A stretch of 64,000 bases of DNA, taken from Phyto melanocephala (Eukaryota > Arthropoda > Insecta > Diptera > Rhinophoridae). The stretch spans positions 87,686,216 to 87,750,215 of the forward strand of contig OW799236.1 of NCBI GenBank assembly GCA_941918925.1, in the 5' to 3' direction. The notes under the pieces are model-generated. The model saw nothing but the letters and a program-made list of their open reading frames with translations, was not told the DNA's origin and did no database searches. A program made the translations under genes and the position numbers. Shown piece by piece: positions 33,624 to 46,431 of this stretch. Position 1 is the first letter of the stretch. Each line of letters opens with the position of its first letter.

Positions 33624-33710
33624 TGGGGTCGCAAATAAATATTGTAGAAATTTCAAATGAAATGACAAACCTGTATATATCCTTACACTCTTTGGGAAGG
33701 ATATCGTCGC

Positions 33711-34884
33711 TGCTCTCACGTAATCGGTTATGTGACAATTTTAAAATTTTTTTATTGCTCTATTTTAAAGGTTTATTGGTCCTACATCTATCCTCCAAAC
33801 CGTTTAAGGATATCTTGATTGGTTCAAAAATAAACAATTGTCAATAAGCGTTAGTTTAATAATGTAAAGTAACAAAATAAAATGCTTTTCTTGATCTTCT
33901 GAAAACCCAGTAAAAAACACATAACTGAATTTGTTAGGGCAACGACGATATGATAAACCAAATCAAAATTGTGATAATTAGCATTTGCTTGAATTAAAAA
34001 TATTATTTACAATAGTAAATAATTTTTGTAAGCAAAATTTTAACTATTTTAAAGAAATAAAAAATAATAGAAAAAAATAATAAGAATAAAATAAACTTTA
34101 AGCTTTTTATATTACAGTACCAAAATGGTTCAAAATATCTCATCGTTTTTCATATTAAAGTCATTTAATTTCGTACAACATTTTGTGTCAAGCAGCTATT
34201 ATTCGCTCTTATATTCAAGAAGTCCTTCAATATAACTGTTGTTGGTTTTAAGAAATGTCAACCCAAATGAACATGAGTAGAAGTTATAATAAAATTTGTA
34301 GAGCTTTTAAGAAACTAGAATTATAAGGACAAAACACATAAAGGATATTTAACATGACATATGTATACGTACGTATATGTAGTAATTAAAAGGGTTTATT
34401 TCATAAGCCTAGACAGACAAAATTGTTTTAATGGGAAAATATAAGCGAGTTTTATTATGTCCGAGCTCCATTTGTAATTTTTGTTTAGGAAAAAAAAAAC
34501 CAACATAGACTAAATGTATCAACTGTTTGTTCTTGGCATATGAGAAGCAATGCAGAAGTTTACGTACCGTAGTTGTTACGTACCAATCTGTATAAAGTAG
34601 AATTTCTTTACGTTGTTGCGTGACATTTGTAAGTCAGTGATGGGCTGCGTGTTTGTTATACGATTTGAGGGTATGTTTGCTCTTTTTTATTGGTACTTTT
34701 TTATAATATCCGTGGAGTTTTGCCAAAACAACATAAAATAATACACACATATGTATATAAATTGTATCCTACTAATGTAATAAATGTGAATGTTTGTATT
34801 TTTTTGTTTGTTTGAACTAAATGAAAAGTGGCCCACAGATAAACAATATTCAATCGAATTCGCGGATATATTTGAACATTTTTT
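33711..34884. other. AT-rich intergenic stretch
   Basis: No gene or repeat is recognised. Confidence 0.45.
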
Positions 34885-35920
34885 TATGCCCTTTACACGG
34901 CAGTGTAAAAGGGCATAATAGATTTGTCATTCAGTGTGAAATTTCTACAATATTTATTTACGATCTTATAATGTATTTATTTTCTGAAAGCTTATGAATA
35001 TGTGAGTTGATTAAGCACGTCTGTCCGTGTGTATGTTAAAAATTTATGAAGCCCCCCACATCGCCAAGACCAGCGTAAGCTATCAAAATATCATATGTAT
35101 TTGGGAGCTGATATGTATTAGAAATCAGCATAATTGCACCATAACTTTATGAGATTAAAGCAGATAAACGCAACTGCCTCTGTTTTTTCGTTTATTTCTT
35201 TTTTTTTTAATTAAAAATTTTCAGCTCTAGGATAATTTATAGACACGGTTGCTTTGATTTATAGATAGAATATGCCTCTGGAGATATTCATGAAAAATTT
35301 TAGACAAATTGGTCACTAATTGGCCAAGTTATAGGCAAAAAATATTTTATGAAAAATATATAATTTTAAATATAACAACTATCACGATACCAGATTATAA
35401 GCCTTAATCTTGGAATTTATTTTTAAGAAAAACTAACAAATCGCTTTGAAACCAACTGAGATATAAGCATTAACGTACAACAGCTTCAGTGTTTTTCCTA
35501 AAATTTACAAACGGAAATCGATATTTTACAGTTTCTATACAACCGAGAGGGATAAAATAAAAAGGCTTGAGTATTAAAATAAAGTAAGCAATAAAAAGAA
35601 AAAAATCCAAGATGGCGTTAAATGGCGAATATATGAGTCAAATATAGCAGTTAAAGCTTTGTCGCAATATTGGTAACACAATATTGGTAACAAATAAAAG
35701 GGCTTGGCCAGTACAATGTAGAAAACTATTAAAAAAAGTGTAAAATCCAAGATGGCGTCTGAAACAAAATGGTGGAAAAAAATGTTTATAGCCACAACAA
35801 TATGGGTATCAAATGAAAGAGCTTGACTAGTAGAATACAGTTAACTATTTTAAAGATGAAAAATTAAAGATAGCGTCGGAAATAATAGAGAAAATGGCGT
35901 ATAACATGAAACTTTAAATC
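34885..35920 (-). repeat. THR copy, long subtype, with compensated hairpin
   Basis: End B hairpin reads TATGCCCTTTACAC / GTGTAAAAGGGCATA (34885-34917): TATACCC/GGGTATA has changed to TATGCCC/GGGCATA on both arms. The interior repeats CCAAGATGGCGT with TACAGTTAACTA and CTTGACTAGTAGAATACAG. End A has decayed. Confidence 0.8.
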
Positions 35921-38229
35921 TTCGCTTAGTTACGACGTTGTGTTTTCAAAACATGAAATGTTAAGTTATACTTATTTATAACATACACAATACACAAAAT
36001 ATTGTTCTGATACCATTGGGTCCTTTTGCTTCAAAAGAGTCACCATTTAAACAATTTTATTTCCATCACTGTGTTGTAAACAGCTGTTTCTGCAGAAAAA
36101 CAAGGCAAACAAAGTGTAATGAACTTAATATTTTAAAAACAGTTCTAAAACCATTGAACTTTAAATTAATTAAACAAAAAAACAAAGATTGCTGAAAAAT
36201 ATCTTTAAATTGTTATATGTACTTGTACTAATGCTGTTTTGTTTATGTATTTAAAAACCAATGGATTTAAAAGGTTTAATAACTGCACCAACGTGCTTAC
36301 AGTGCGCTACATTACAGTACGGATGCCGCAACGTTCGGTTAACGAGGTCTTAATACGTGAGCATAATGTCATCTGCCTTAGAGTGATGAGAAAATTAATG
36401 TCTCATATAATTTTTTATGTTTAAACAGAAAATCGTACTCGTATGTATGTAGTTAAAATGGATAGCATTTTCTTTATAGCTTTTCTTGTGTTGTTATTGT
36501 AATTAGATTTTATAGTTGTACAGTTATCCTTATTTAAAGAAATTATATTTAAGTTGTACCATTAAACATATATCAGAACAGAATTTCGTTAACATTATAT
36601 AAGTTTGGAAAACACTCACGTTTCTCCGACAGAAACACGTTTACGACATTAAATATTCGCACACAAAATTCTGTTAAACAAGGTGGTATCCACAAAAATA
36701 TTTTTTTTATAAGCAAATCTGACAATACCAAATTGCATGATTGATTGGTCTATAATTAATCATCACTCTCTTATTGATATTCGTATAATGTTCGACATGA
36801 AAAAATTTTATGATAGTTTTCGACTATGAATGGCAGTTTTTATAAAAGTTTTAATGTTATTGAAATTGCGTGTGTAAAAAAATGAAACTTGGTTTGGATT
36901 TTTTATGTTTCGTAAAAAAATAAAATAAATTAACAAATATTCTTTAAATATACTCACAATATTTTTTAGAAAACAAAACTTTAAATCATAATTAGAATTT
37001 TAATAATAACTAGAACTAAGTTTAATTGTTGTTTAAGAAGTAATATTCCAAATGCCTAACTTTTTCTCAAGAGATGTTCCAAGTTTAAAATAAAAGTGGC
37101 CAGGAGTTTGGCAGTCATATAATTATAACAATGTGCTTGTAATTGTTCATACCGTATACAAAACAAGTTTTTGTAAAGAGTGCTTTATGTGCATGTTTAA
37201 AAGCTAAATGTTGTTTATTTTTTTTTAATTTTATGTACACAGTTTATTGGATTTACTTTTCTAAATTGAGTATTTTTATCCCCGATCCAGCGATTTTTAG
37301 GAATAACATAAAACTTTGTGGGACCTGCATAGCGGTCCAGCTTCAGCTCATTGTTTATAAATGATTATTTCATGGCATATCTTTTGAATAATAAATTAAT
37401 TTATTGTTTGTTTATTTATAAAACAAATATGGAAACAATTACCTTAATCAATGCTAATTTAAAAATTCTTTTTGTTTTTAAAAACCAAAACTTTATTCTC
37501 ATCTTAGTGCCACTCATTTGTTTAAAATCTTAAAGATATATTCTAAAACTCCAATTCCAAAGGAACGACAGAATATTCTTCGTGGTAAATATCCTTATTT
37601 GAAGGTCATACTATGTTGTAAATTTGTTTATGTAGTTGTTGTATCTTTTATATACTTTTCAGTTTGTCTGTATCAGTTGCTTTCACTATAAGGCTGTATA
37701 GACTCCCACTCAAAAAGCGAAAATACATACATACATACATACAAACATACATACATACATACTTATGTATATAAATACACACACAAGTCAGGTATTTTTC
37801 AATGGATATTTGACATGATGAGTGTATGCGTTCCAAGTCACTTCATCGACGTCGTAAGACTTAAGTTTTGTTCACATCAAGCAAATGTTTGCCGAAATAA
37901 ACTTAACCACTTAAGCCAAATCTTAATTAAATGTTATACAATTTTTACACAGAATGTTGTCAAAACAAATAACAATTTGAATAAACATTTAAAATACTAT
38001 TTTATTTCCCGTTATGGCAGGTGGTACATGACACGGAAATATAAGGGAACAATGGTAGCCATTGAATGCCGCTAGCTGCGAGACTGAATGTTGGTTCTTA
38101 TTCTACTTATCATTAGAATCATATACAAAAATAATTTGTTATAGACTTCCTCAAAAACAAACACTGATCGATTATTTACAAAAATTTGCAAAGGTGACAT
38201 AATTCAATAGATTTAAACGACTTACCAAA
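35921..38229. other. AT-rich intergenic stretch
   Basis: No gene is supported; small reading frames lack homology. A (CATA)n microsatellite lies at 37724-37761. Confidence 0.45.
37724..37761. repeat. (CATA)n microsatellite
   Basis: ATACATACATACATACATAC with one AAAC interruption, then four more units. Confidence 0.85.
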
Positions 38230-38388
38230 ATGTTCATATTAATTTTATTTCAATGTGTTGGCGGAGGAATCGTCTCAAAATCCTTTCTGCCTTTTGATCC
38301 TAGAAGACGATTTTTATATGAGAATCCGAATTTCTTTAACACTTACTTTCATTACCACGTAACAAAATATTTTCAAATAAAACTTTAA
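38230..38388 (+). CDS. Possible small secreted-protein exon (speculative)
   Basis: ATG in the good context CCAAA opens 52 codons: MFILILFQCVGGGIVSKSFL then PFDPRRRFLYENPNFFNTYF and a short tail. The first 16 residues could be a signal peptide and RRR might mark processing. A possible donor (CAC|GTAACA) lies at 38359, and an AATAAA overlaps the stop region. I recognise no family, and no TATA box or second exon is clear, so this may be chance. Confidence 0.2.
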   Translation: MFILILFQCVGGGIVSKSFLPFDPRRRFLYENPNFFNTYFHYHVTKYFQIKL

Positions 38389-38647
38389 AGTTAAACAATT
38401 CAATTAATAATTTTGTTAAGGGTTATGCCCTAATGGGGTTGTAAGTACTCTGAAAATTCAGTTCCATCATCAAGAATAAATAGCTGTGATCGTGTTTCAG
38501 TGCTGTTTGGTGCCATTTCTATCCCATTGGAAACCAGATTTTCAAGCAGTACGATTCAAGAAATGCTCTCCAGGTTTAAATCTTCTAGAAAATCTTAGGG
38601 GTCTAGTAGTTTGTAAGGTTTACACTTGATTAACAATTTAACAAATA

Positions 38648-39062
38648 AGAGTGCAACGCTAATAATACCCTTCACCATTATTAAACTATATATTATACAC
38701 CATTTTGCTTTATTATTTCTGACGCCCACTTTGATTTTGAATTTTTAAATAGATAACTGTGTTCTACTAGTCGAACCATTGCATTTGATACCCACATTGA
38801 TTAAGTTAAGAAAAAAAATTATCTGCTATTTTGTTTTAGACGTCATTTTGAATTTTAAATTCATAGTTTACTGTATTCTACAGATTAAGCGCTTTATCCA
38901 CGATTTTATTAAGAGAGCAATATTGGATTTAAACTTTTTCATAGTTTACTGTATTCTAGTGCTCCAGCACCTTTTATTTGTTACCAATATTGAGGGGGTT
39001 TACAGGGTTAACTTTTTAATTACTAGATTGACCCATATACATATGAATTTATTGAATTCGTC
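38648..39062 (+). repeat. THR fragment, long subtype
   Basis: AAGAGTGCAACGCTAATAAT, ACCCTTCACCATTATT, then CACCATTTTGCTTTATTATT and TTTACTGTATTCTA blocks. The end A palindrome is gone (GCAACGC remains) and the 3' half is missing. Confidence 0.75.
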
Positions 39063-39671
39063 TAAGCAACATCTTAAAACACTTAAATACCTGGCTAACT
39101 CTTAATTCTGAAAAAGGTGAATATTGATTATTTTAAATTAAATGAAATAAAAAAAATTTCTAACCCTCTCTTATTTTTTGTTCCCCATTCCCTACAATTA
39201 TAATAACTCTCTAAGTTATTAAAATTTTAGTTAGATAATTATTAAAATTATTTAAATTTTATTTGTGCCCGATATGCACAGAAAATACAGAAGCCACAGC
39301 AGAGTATGCTTATAACATGACTTTCAGTTAACGTATTCTGATAACGAATTTGATTTGTCAAGTTCTAGAAAATATGCGCTTAACACGAAAAAAAAAATTA
39401 TCTTCTAAAAAAGTACCAAAAATAGTTGGTCATTTATAAATTAAACACATTGGAAGACATCAAGCTACCGACCACAGTCCGTTAAAATTAAAATGAACAC
39501 GTTTATATGAAAACGCCTATAAAGATGTTTTCGTATTTACACGCCCACCGACATCTCTGTAACCGACTTACTCCATGTTTTGTTTACGTAGGCGACAATA
39601 AACAGATCTCGTGCTGTCAATATATTAATAATTATGAATTAAATGTGAGTGAAAAAATATTACATTTAATA
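39063..39671. other. AT-rich intergenic stretch
   Basis: Nothing recognised. Confidence 0.45.
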
Positions 39672-40319
39672 TCTATATATATAAAAATCAATGTGTGTTT
39701 GTATGTTTGTTTGTGTTTTATAGACAGTTAAACGGCTGGACCGATTTCCTTGAAATTTTCACAGAATCTTCCTGTATGTCTGGAAGGAACTATAGGCTAT
39801 ACTTTGGTTTGAAATTGTAAGTGGGCGGGGTGCCACGCCCTATTAAAGAATAAGTATTAAATAATATGTATTTATCACGAAAGTTAATGCAGCTAGAGTC
39901 TTCAAATTAAGTACTGTAAACTTTGACATCCACACAAACATTTGGGTAAAAAATGGGCGGAATGCAATAGTAGGCGTGGCCACATGAATTAAATACTAAA
40001 ATTCGTATATTTGGAAGACGATATCGATTAAAGTAGTAAAATTTTGCAAGAGCAACTTTGACACCCAAATGAACATTTAGGCAAGAAATGGATGCATTAT
40101 CAATAGTGGGCGTGGCACCTGCCATATGAATTAAATATTAAAATTCGTATATTTGGAAAACGATATCGATTAGAGTAGTAAAATTTTGCAAAAGCAACTT
40201 TGATATTCAAATAAACATTTATGGAAAAAATTGGTGCATTAACAATAGTGGGCGTGGCACCTGCCATATGAATTAAATACTAAAATTTGGGGTGGCGAAG
40301 CACACCGGGTATTGGCTAG
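39672..40319 (+). mobile_element. Non-autonomous Helitron, family A, complete
   Basis: Starts TCTATATATATAAAAATCAA after host A (39671) and ends GGTGGCGAAGCACACC, GGGTATTGGCTAG before host T (40320). The subterminal hairpin GGTGGC-GAA-GCACACC is well formed. It has two internal units of about 141 bp plus the terminal variant, fewer than the related concatemer at 18888-20895. No coding region. Confidence 0.9.
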
Positions 40320-40588
40320 TATTTAATAAAAGGAACATAAAATATTAAAACGTTTTAAATACTTCAACAAAAAAGTATTAAAAATTTTATATTTTTTTTT
40401 GTTTTTACGTGCTAATTTATTTTGTATTAAAGATTTGCCTAATGCGAACATTCTTTTACGTATATTAATGTGTTTTCATATAGAAGTACTCTTATAGATA
40501 GATTCTGTCGAGATAGAATTTTAAAAGTAATAAGATCTAATAATAAATAATTGTTTGACTGTAAGCAAGCAGAGAGTTACCGAACATA

Positions 40589-41266
40589 CAGTCAGGTGCA
40601 AAAATGAGTACATGTTTGTATATTGTGCACTTTTTCCTTAAAAATTTAAATAGTAGAGCAAATCAAATTTTTCTTTCTTAATTTATTTTACGTGTTATTA
40701 CTTCACAAAATAGTTAGACAATCAAATCGAAATGGCGACCCTAAGCATACGACCAAAATCGTAAAATAATGGCTCAACACTAAATATTTCTGATTGATGC
40801 AGTGGCCAGCTAAAAGTCCTGACCTCAATCCGATTAAGAACTTGTGACCAATCGTGAAGAGACGGTTGGGACAATACCAATCACACCAATCAACTTCAAC
40901 GAGCTTTGACAACGGATTTTTTGTGAATGGAAAGTATTCCAAAAGAAGTAATTCAAAAATTGATTTAAAGTGTGCCAAAACGTGTAGATAATGTTTTAAG
41001 CAACAAAGGATAATGTACTAAATACTAAAAATACTGTTCAAATTCTTCAAAGAGGAATTAATTTTACACAGGTGCAAGATTAATAGTACTTGCAAAATGT
41101 TGTGGTTAAGTTTGTTTTTCTTTAAGAATTTAATACTTTTAGTTTTGTTTGTTTAACTACATATTTTAAATTAATAAAGACAAAATCGGGTTTTCTTTGC
41201 TATTTAAATTTTTATGGAAAAAAAGTGCACAATGTACAAACATGTATTCATTTTTGCCCCATACTG
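40589..41266 (+). mobile_element. Tc1 element deletion derivative
   Basis: Ends CAGTCAGGTGCAAAAATGAG and, inverted, CAGTATGGGGCAAAAATGAA continue matched for about 45 bp and are flanked by TA (40587-40588, 41267-41268). The plus strand near 40800-40870 reads QWPAKSPDLNPIKNL then VKRRLGQY, the C-terminal catalytic segment of Tc1 transposases with Glu changed to Lys at the third catalytic position (PIEN to PIKN). Stops are present. N-terminal parts are deleted. Confidence 0.9.
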
Positions 41267-41268
41267 TA

Positions 41269-41999
41269 GATATATAAATATACATATATTTATACATTTA
41301 TTTGTATTACGTTAGCTCTGTAGTTTTAAAATTCAGTTCAGTGTGATAAAGAATAAATTTTCACTATTTACTTACATATCGATAGTCACAAGTAAAAAGG
41401 CCCTAAATCGTGTTTTGCATGTAATTGAGTTTTCAGTGATTCCAATATATATATATTGCATTATTGTTTTACAAGCAATTTTACAAAAGAAATTACATTA
41501 TGTTAATACAGTTTATATAACGATTTTGCCTTCTCCTGTAAAGTTGAAATTATTTGAGTTAGGGCCTTTCTACCTGTGACCAACAATATGTAAGTATCTA
41601 AAGGTGCAAATGGATTAAACATTTTAAATTAACAATTTAATTTTATGTATGAATATATTTGTGAAAAAATAAAAATTGTTGTGGTCATGTGTCAAATGTC
41701 ATTGACTTATTTAAGGTGAGACAATGGCATTATACCTTTTCAACATTATAAGTGTAGATAAACTTCAAACTGCTGGGCTATTATACACGCCTAACTTACG
41801 GAATATAATATACTTATAATATATTATGTGCAACAAAAAGATGGATACATGACGCGGGACGGTTAGTCATGTGCAAATATTTTTACATCGGTGAGTACAC
41901 TTCTCTGTTTTTATTGTTATTTTTTTTTTAATCTATCTCTACAACTAATCATTTTTAACTTACGAGTAGATTTATTCTGACAACTACATAAATTTTGAC
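41269..41999. other. AT-rich intergenic stretch
   Basis: No gene is supported; 41343-41579 is an open frame without recognisable homology. Confidence 0.4.
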
Positions 42000-42116
42000 T
42001 GCCGTATGCAAACAAAATTATCAAAGGGTTGTTAAAGACTTACAAGTCAAATTTCCATAGAAAATCATTTAAGTAAATCCTCCATAAACATTCTATAATT
42101 TGTATGCATACGGCAA
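42000..42116. repeat. Short palindromic MITE
   Basis: TGCCGTATGCAAACAAAATTA at the left pairs with TATAATTTGTATGCATACGGCA at the right (differing at two positions). About 117 bp, non-coding. Confidence 0.65.
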
Positions 42117-42440
42117 TAAGTTTTAAACAAACAAAAAAAAAAATAAACCCTTACTACACCATTTTTCATTTAAATTGAAAACATTCCAAATAAATAAAAA
42201 AAAAATTCAATTGAATTTGGGATCTTTGATTTAAGATTGTGAAAATTCTAACTAAAATTTCAGTTTAAAATTGAGAATATTAAAAAAAACATTTTGTAAT
42301 TCCATGATTGAAAGCAATTTTTTTATACGAAGTTTGACAAATGGATATATTGAGAGAAGAGAAAAAATGTATAAAATTTTGATATCTGGGAAGGAATAAC
42401 TGATGATTAGCTGCTTAATTGAAACCACCTTATTAGGTCT
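42117..42440. other. AT-rich spacer
   Basis: Nothing recognised. Confidence 0.45.
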
Positions 42441-42571
42441 GGAGCCAAATTACGGCATTCAAACGTGATAGAAATTTGAACATTCTTATTATAATGACTA
42501 TACCTAAAGCACAGCGTTCTCGATCGTTCGAGTAAAATTTCGATTGTAATCGAACGCCGTAATTTGGCCCC
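42441..42571. repeat. Palindromic MITE, copy 2 (better preserved)
   Basis: Left end GGAGCCAAATTACGGCATTC and right end GAACGCCGTAATTTGGCCCC are inverted matches that continue through GATAGAAATTT / AAATTTCGATTG. Same family as 4932-5052. Confidence 0.8.
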
Positions 42572-43284
42572 TGATTAATAATATTTATTTGAAAATGAAA
42601 TAAAAAAATTCCAAATTAAAATTGAGAAAATTTAATTATATAATTTTTATATAATGACCTATTCACATTACATTCATGCATGCCATATATGAAAAGAAGT
42701 ACAGTTACATATAAAGTTAGTTTCCATGACCAACAGGCATTTCATAAAAGCACCACTACAGTCTCCAGTGGTTATACACGTCTTCGGAGCATTAATATCC
42801 CCTTCTAAAAAGGCAAGCTTTTGCTCTCCTACATTGGGAGGTCAAACGTTTGGTATATTCTTCTTTGCCTTTACATTATATTTAGTTGATTTTAGACGAA
42901 ATGATATCAATTTGATTAAACATTGCTGAGTAGGGACTCAATCGCAAAATTGCGGCTGGAGATTTTTCGAAAATATTTTGTAGGCAACTGTTTAAGGGAG
43001 ATCTAGTAATTCATTCACTAACTCTTCCCATCTATTAAGCATCTCTTTGTTTCACTCATTTGCTTTGTCAGCTACCAACGAACCTCTACGACTATCCATA
43101 TAGCCTGATGTACCAATTGCGATAATCTATTGTTGTTAGGACACGAGATATAGATAATATAACGAGACCTACGCGAGACCAACCTTGTTTCCTACGAAAA
43201 AACAAGTTAAAGTTGGTCACGCTCTGGAAAAATAATTTATTTTGCGTACATACGCTGCTCGTTTTTTTTTATTGAGTTAAGTGT
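42572..43284. other. Intergenic stretch, slightly GC-richer
   Basis: No gene is recognised. 42726-42929 is open (begins MTNRHFIKAPLQSPV) but has no known family, no signal peptide and no splice context. Confidence 0.4.
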
Positions 43285-43620
43285 TCATGGATATTGCTGA
43301 AAGCGTATGATTAGGGTAGTCGATTGAGTCAGGTCTGTCTACCTGTGTGTTGGTTGAAATCAAATTTAAAAAGCCCTACATGTTACTCAGATCTGTATAT
43401 GGTGTCTATCTTTTGCAAATAACCGGGAATGAATCGCTATTAAAATCCAGTACGACTGCTTCATAACTTTCTTCTGTTTATTCCAATATTTTTTCCACTT
43501 AAATTAAAAATTTTCAGCCCCAGTTTAATTAATAGAGACACTTGGTACTATGATATGCCTCTAGGGATATAATTAAAAAATTTTGGATAAATCGGATACT
43601 AACGGACAGAGTTATATTTT
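43285..43620 (-). repeat. THR fragment
   Basis: GCTGAAAGCGTATGATTAGG, TCAGGTCTGTCTACCTGTG, then AACCGGGAATGAATCGCTAT and the interior seen in copy 16362-17200. Both ends are missing. Confidence 0.7.
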
Positions 43621-44884
43621 TGTATATTCTTTTTTAATTTGCAATTTGTAATTTTTTTTTGTATTTTTTTTTTTAATTTATAAAGTTTTCTTATACAAAA
43701 TGGTATTGTTATTAACAATTTTTTTAGGAAAAAATATATAACTGAAATTTTGCTAGTAATTTAAAATCTATCCCATATCCGTTTAGCACGCACTACAACG
43801 TGCTTTTCGCTTTCAGTTTAAATTATTTTTTTGTATTTTATCCCTTTTGGCTTAAAGTTGAATGCTTAAGTTTTTTTCACTTAAAAAGATTTTTTAATTT
43901 TTCGACTTGTTTCTTGGAATTGAATGGAATTTACCATCGTTTTATGGTTTCAAAATATTTACAAGTGTTAAGGGATATAAAATGTTTTGTTTTTGTGCTT
44001 AAGTTTGTTTGTGTGTGTACTTGGTTCCCTCTTTAAAGTACATACATACATATTTAAATTAAGTTTTTTTTTTATTTCATTAAATATTTATGTACGTTCG
44101 GATTTAAGGAGAATACAAATATGAAATTATTAAGAAGATTAAGTAGAGTGTATGTGAGCCTAAATGTTTCGAAAATAAGTGAATGATTTAAAAAAATTTT
44201 ATTACAATTGCGGTTATATTTATTAAGCACAACTTCCTTATATCGCCTACTCAAAAAAATAGTTGTTAGTACTTTAAAAAGGACGTAAAGCACCTAATTG
44301 TGTAAATTTTCATGAAGTAAAATTAAATTGTTTTATCTTTGATATTATAGCCACTTTTCGCTTAAGCACTTCATTTGAACCAATATTGCGAGTCTTTTTT
44401 ATACTAAGAAAAATTTGTTTTCCTATTATAACAAAGCAACTAACATTGGCATACTCTTAAGAGATTCCAAATAATGTTTGGGCATTGCGTTTTACTTGCT
44501 AAAAAAAACAAAGTTCTTCCTTAAGGTATTGAAGGTTAAAAAATTAAAATAAATAAGGAGTGCGAGAAACTTGAAAGAAATATTTTGACTACTACAGGGT
44601 TTTGATTCATTTTTAATTTTACTAAACACGAATTAAAAGCAAGAATTATCTGCAGTATTAACCTCAAAGTTAGCAAAAAAAAATGTTTCCACTTTTTTGC
44701 TCCCTTTTTCTTAATCGAATTTTGTTGATGAAAAATTAAGTACCAAAACAAAGGTACTTTATTTCTAAGTGTATTGTTATACAGAAAAAATTGTCCTAAT
44801 ATTACACCTGGCATATTTATCAATAATCAGTCCATTGAAATAGTTAATTCTGCCAAAAATTTAATAAAATAATAATAAAATAAA
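43621..44884. other. AT-rich intergenic stretch
   Basis: No gene is supported. Confidence 0.45.
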
Positions 44885-45361
44885 ACTCCGACTTGGTCAG
44901 ACCACATTAATTACGCTTGCGGAAGTACTTTTTCTATACTGAGAGTTTTTTGGCCAACTTAGTTTTAAAGACCTTTTAAAATTAGAATCCTCCTTGCAAG
45001 ACCGTACCTTCTTCCTACTTTTTTATATGGATGGAAGAAAACTGAATGTTACCATTAACAGTATACTTAATTCGGTATGTGTACGGTAGATAGACGCTCT
45101 AGAGTATAAATGTTTTTTTTACAGTTGTATGGAATCTCTCTCGATAACCTTCTAAATCTGAAGGTATTAGTTTTTATGCTCAAAATAATTTATACTCAAC
45201 AGCCTGATCATCTGTTCAGATTGAGATCGATAGCATATAAAAGACTTATATAAACGAGGCATTTCTATATATTCTATATATGTCCCTCTGGAATCCAATT
45301 CCATATAGCCTTCAAACATTAAATAAAATCAGACATGTGTTCTTGTGTGTGGAACAGTACA

Positions 45362-45393
<32 letters not shown>

Positions 45394-45397
45394 AAAT
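44885..45397 (+). pseudogene. Non-LTR retrotransposon (LINE) 3' end
   Basis: In broken frames the plus strand reads LTWSDHINYACGSTFSILRV, LARPYLLPTFLYGWK, ISLDNLLNLKVLVFMLKIIY, TQQPDHLFRLR and SLWNPIPYSLQTLNKIR. This is the thumb and C-terminal part of a LINE reverse transcriptase, ending with the LWN.LP motif. It is followed by an (AAAT)n tail at about 45362-45393, the usual 3' microsatellite of fly LINEs. Several stops and shifts make it dead. Confidence 0.75.
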
Positions 45398-46189
45398 AAT
45401 AACGACTAAGGAAAATTAAAATCTCTAAACACCGACAGGATTTAAATTCCTAAAACGTTAGCATTTTTTCATTAAATGTGCTACAAACTAGTTACTTCAA
45501 CATATTTTTAAAATATTTTCAATTAAGTACCAAATTTGACTACTGAAAATAATCACTATTTTAAGAACTAAACATGCACACATGATAAAAAAAAAAAAAA
45601 AATATTTAGCAGAAAAGAAGACGGCTTAAAATATATTTAAGAAAATACTAAAGGTAAACAATCACTTGATTATTGAAATAACTCTTTATTTATTTATAAT
45701 TGTAGGAAATATAATATGTAATATGTTACATAGAGTTTTATTGAACACAATTATATTTCTTATACAAACATCTAACTTCAGATTTGAAATTACGAAAGAT
45801 AGCAAAAACCAAATTTCATGTACATGCAAGTATCAACCCAATTATTGTTCCTTCATCTTGCTTTCTCACACAATTAGAAAGAAAAGGAAAACTAGAAAAC
45901 TTTTTCAATGTAAACGTAGACTGAGCATTGTAATTTTTTCTTGAACAGTTCCCGATAAGTTTGTCGAATTAAACAATGACTATAACTAAAAAAAAAAATA
46001 ATAAAAACAATTTTTTAACGTTGCCCTGGTCTAAGTCTATTCAAGATAAATTGCAAAACCTAACCCCAATTTAAGGTCCTCCGGCGCTTCAAAACTCTTA
46101 ACTTAGTAAGTCCATTTCTGTAAGTATGTATTGATATTTGATGGACTAAATTTGTAAGAGTTTGAAAAAAGAATTTTTTATTTTCATTA
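45398..46189. other. AT-rich intergenic stretch
   Basis: No gene is supported; 45666-45944 is open but unrecognised. Confidence 0.4.
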
Positions 46190-46431
46190 TAAATTTTTTA
46201 TGGGCGTGGCCCTGCCCACTTTTCTAATCTCAAAATTGTATAATCATAAGACCTCAATATGTGTGTGAAAAGTTTTAGAAAAATTGGTGAAGTTTAAGTA
46301 GCTGAAAAAGATAAATTTTTTATGGGCATGGCACTGCACACTTTTCTAATCACGAAATAGTAAAGTCATGACAGTTCAATATGTGTGCAAAGTTTTAGAA
46401 AAATCGGTCTAGTGCAAGTACCTCAAAATTA

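Larger units (their letters stand above)
32530..33710 (+). repeat. THR dispersed repeat, copy 9, split by a Helitron
   Basis: End A palindrome TTCGGCCATGCCGAA (32546-32560) is followed by AATATCCTTCACAA. End B reads TATATCCTTACACTCTTTGG, GAAGGATATC. Compared with other copies CCCTT has become TCCTT at end A, and CCCTT/AAGGG has become TCCTT/AAGGA at end B, so all three arms changed together. The module is at 32918-32965, and the Helitron interrupts the ACTTTATGGGG block. Confidence 0.9.

Noticed and set aside
40703..40978. 91-residue minus-strand frame
   Set aside because: It is the antisense of the Tc1 transposase C-terminal remnant (QWPAKSPDLNPIKNL on the plus strand).
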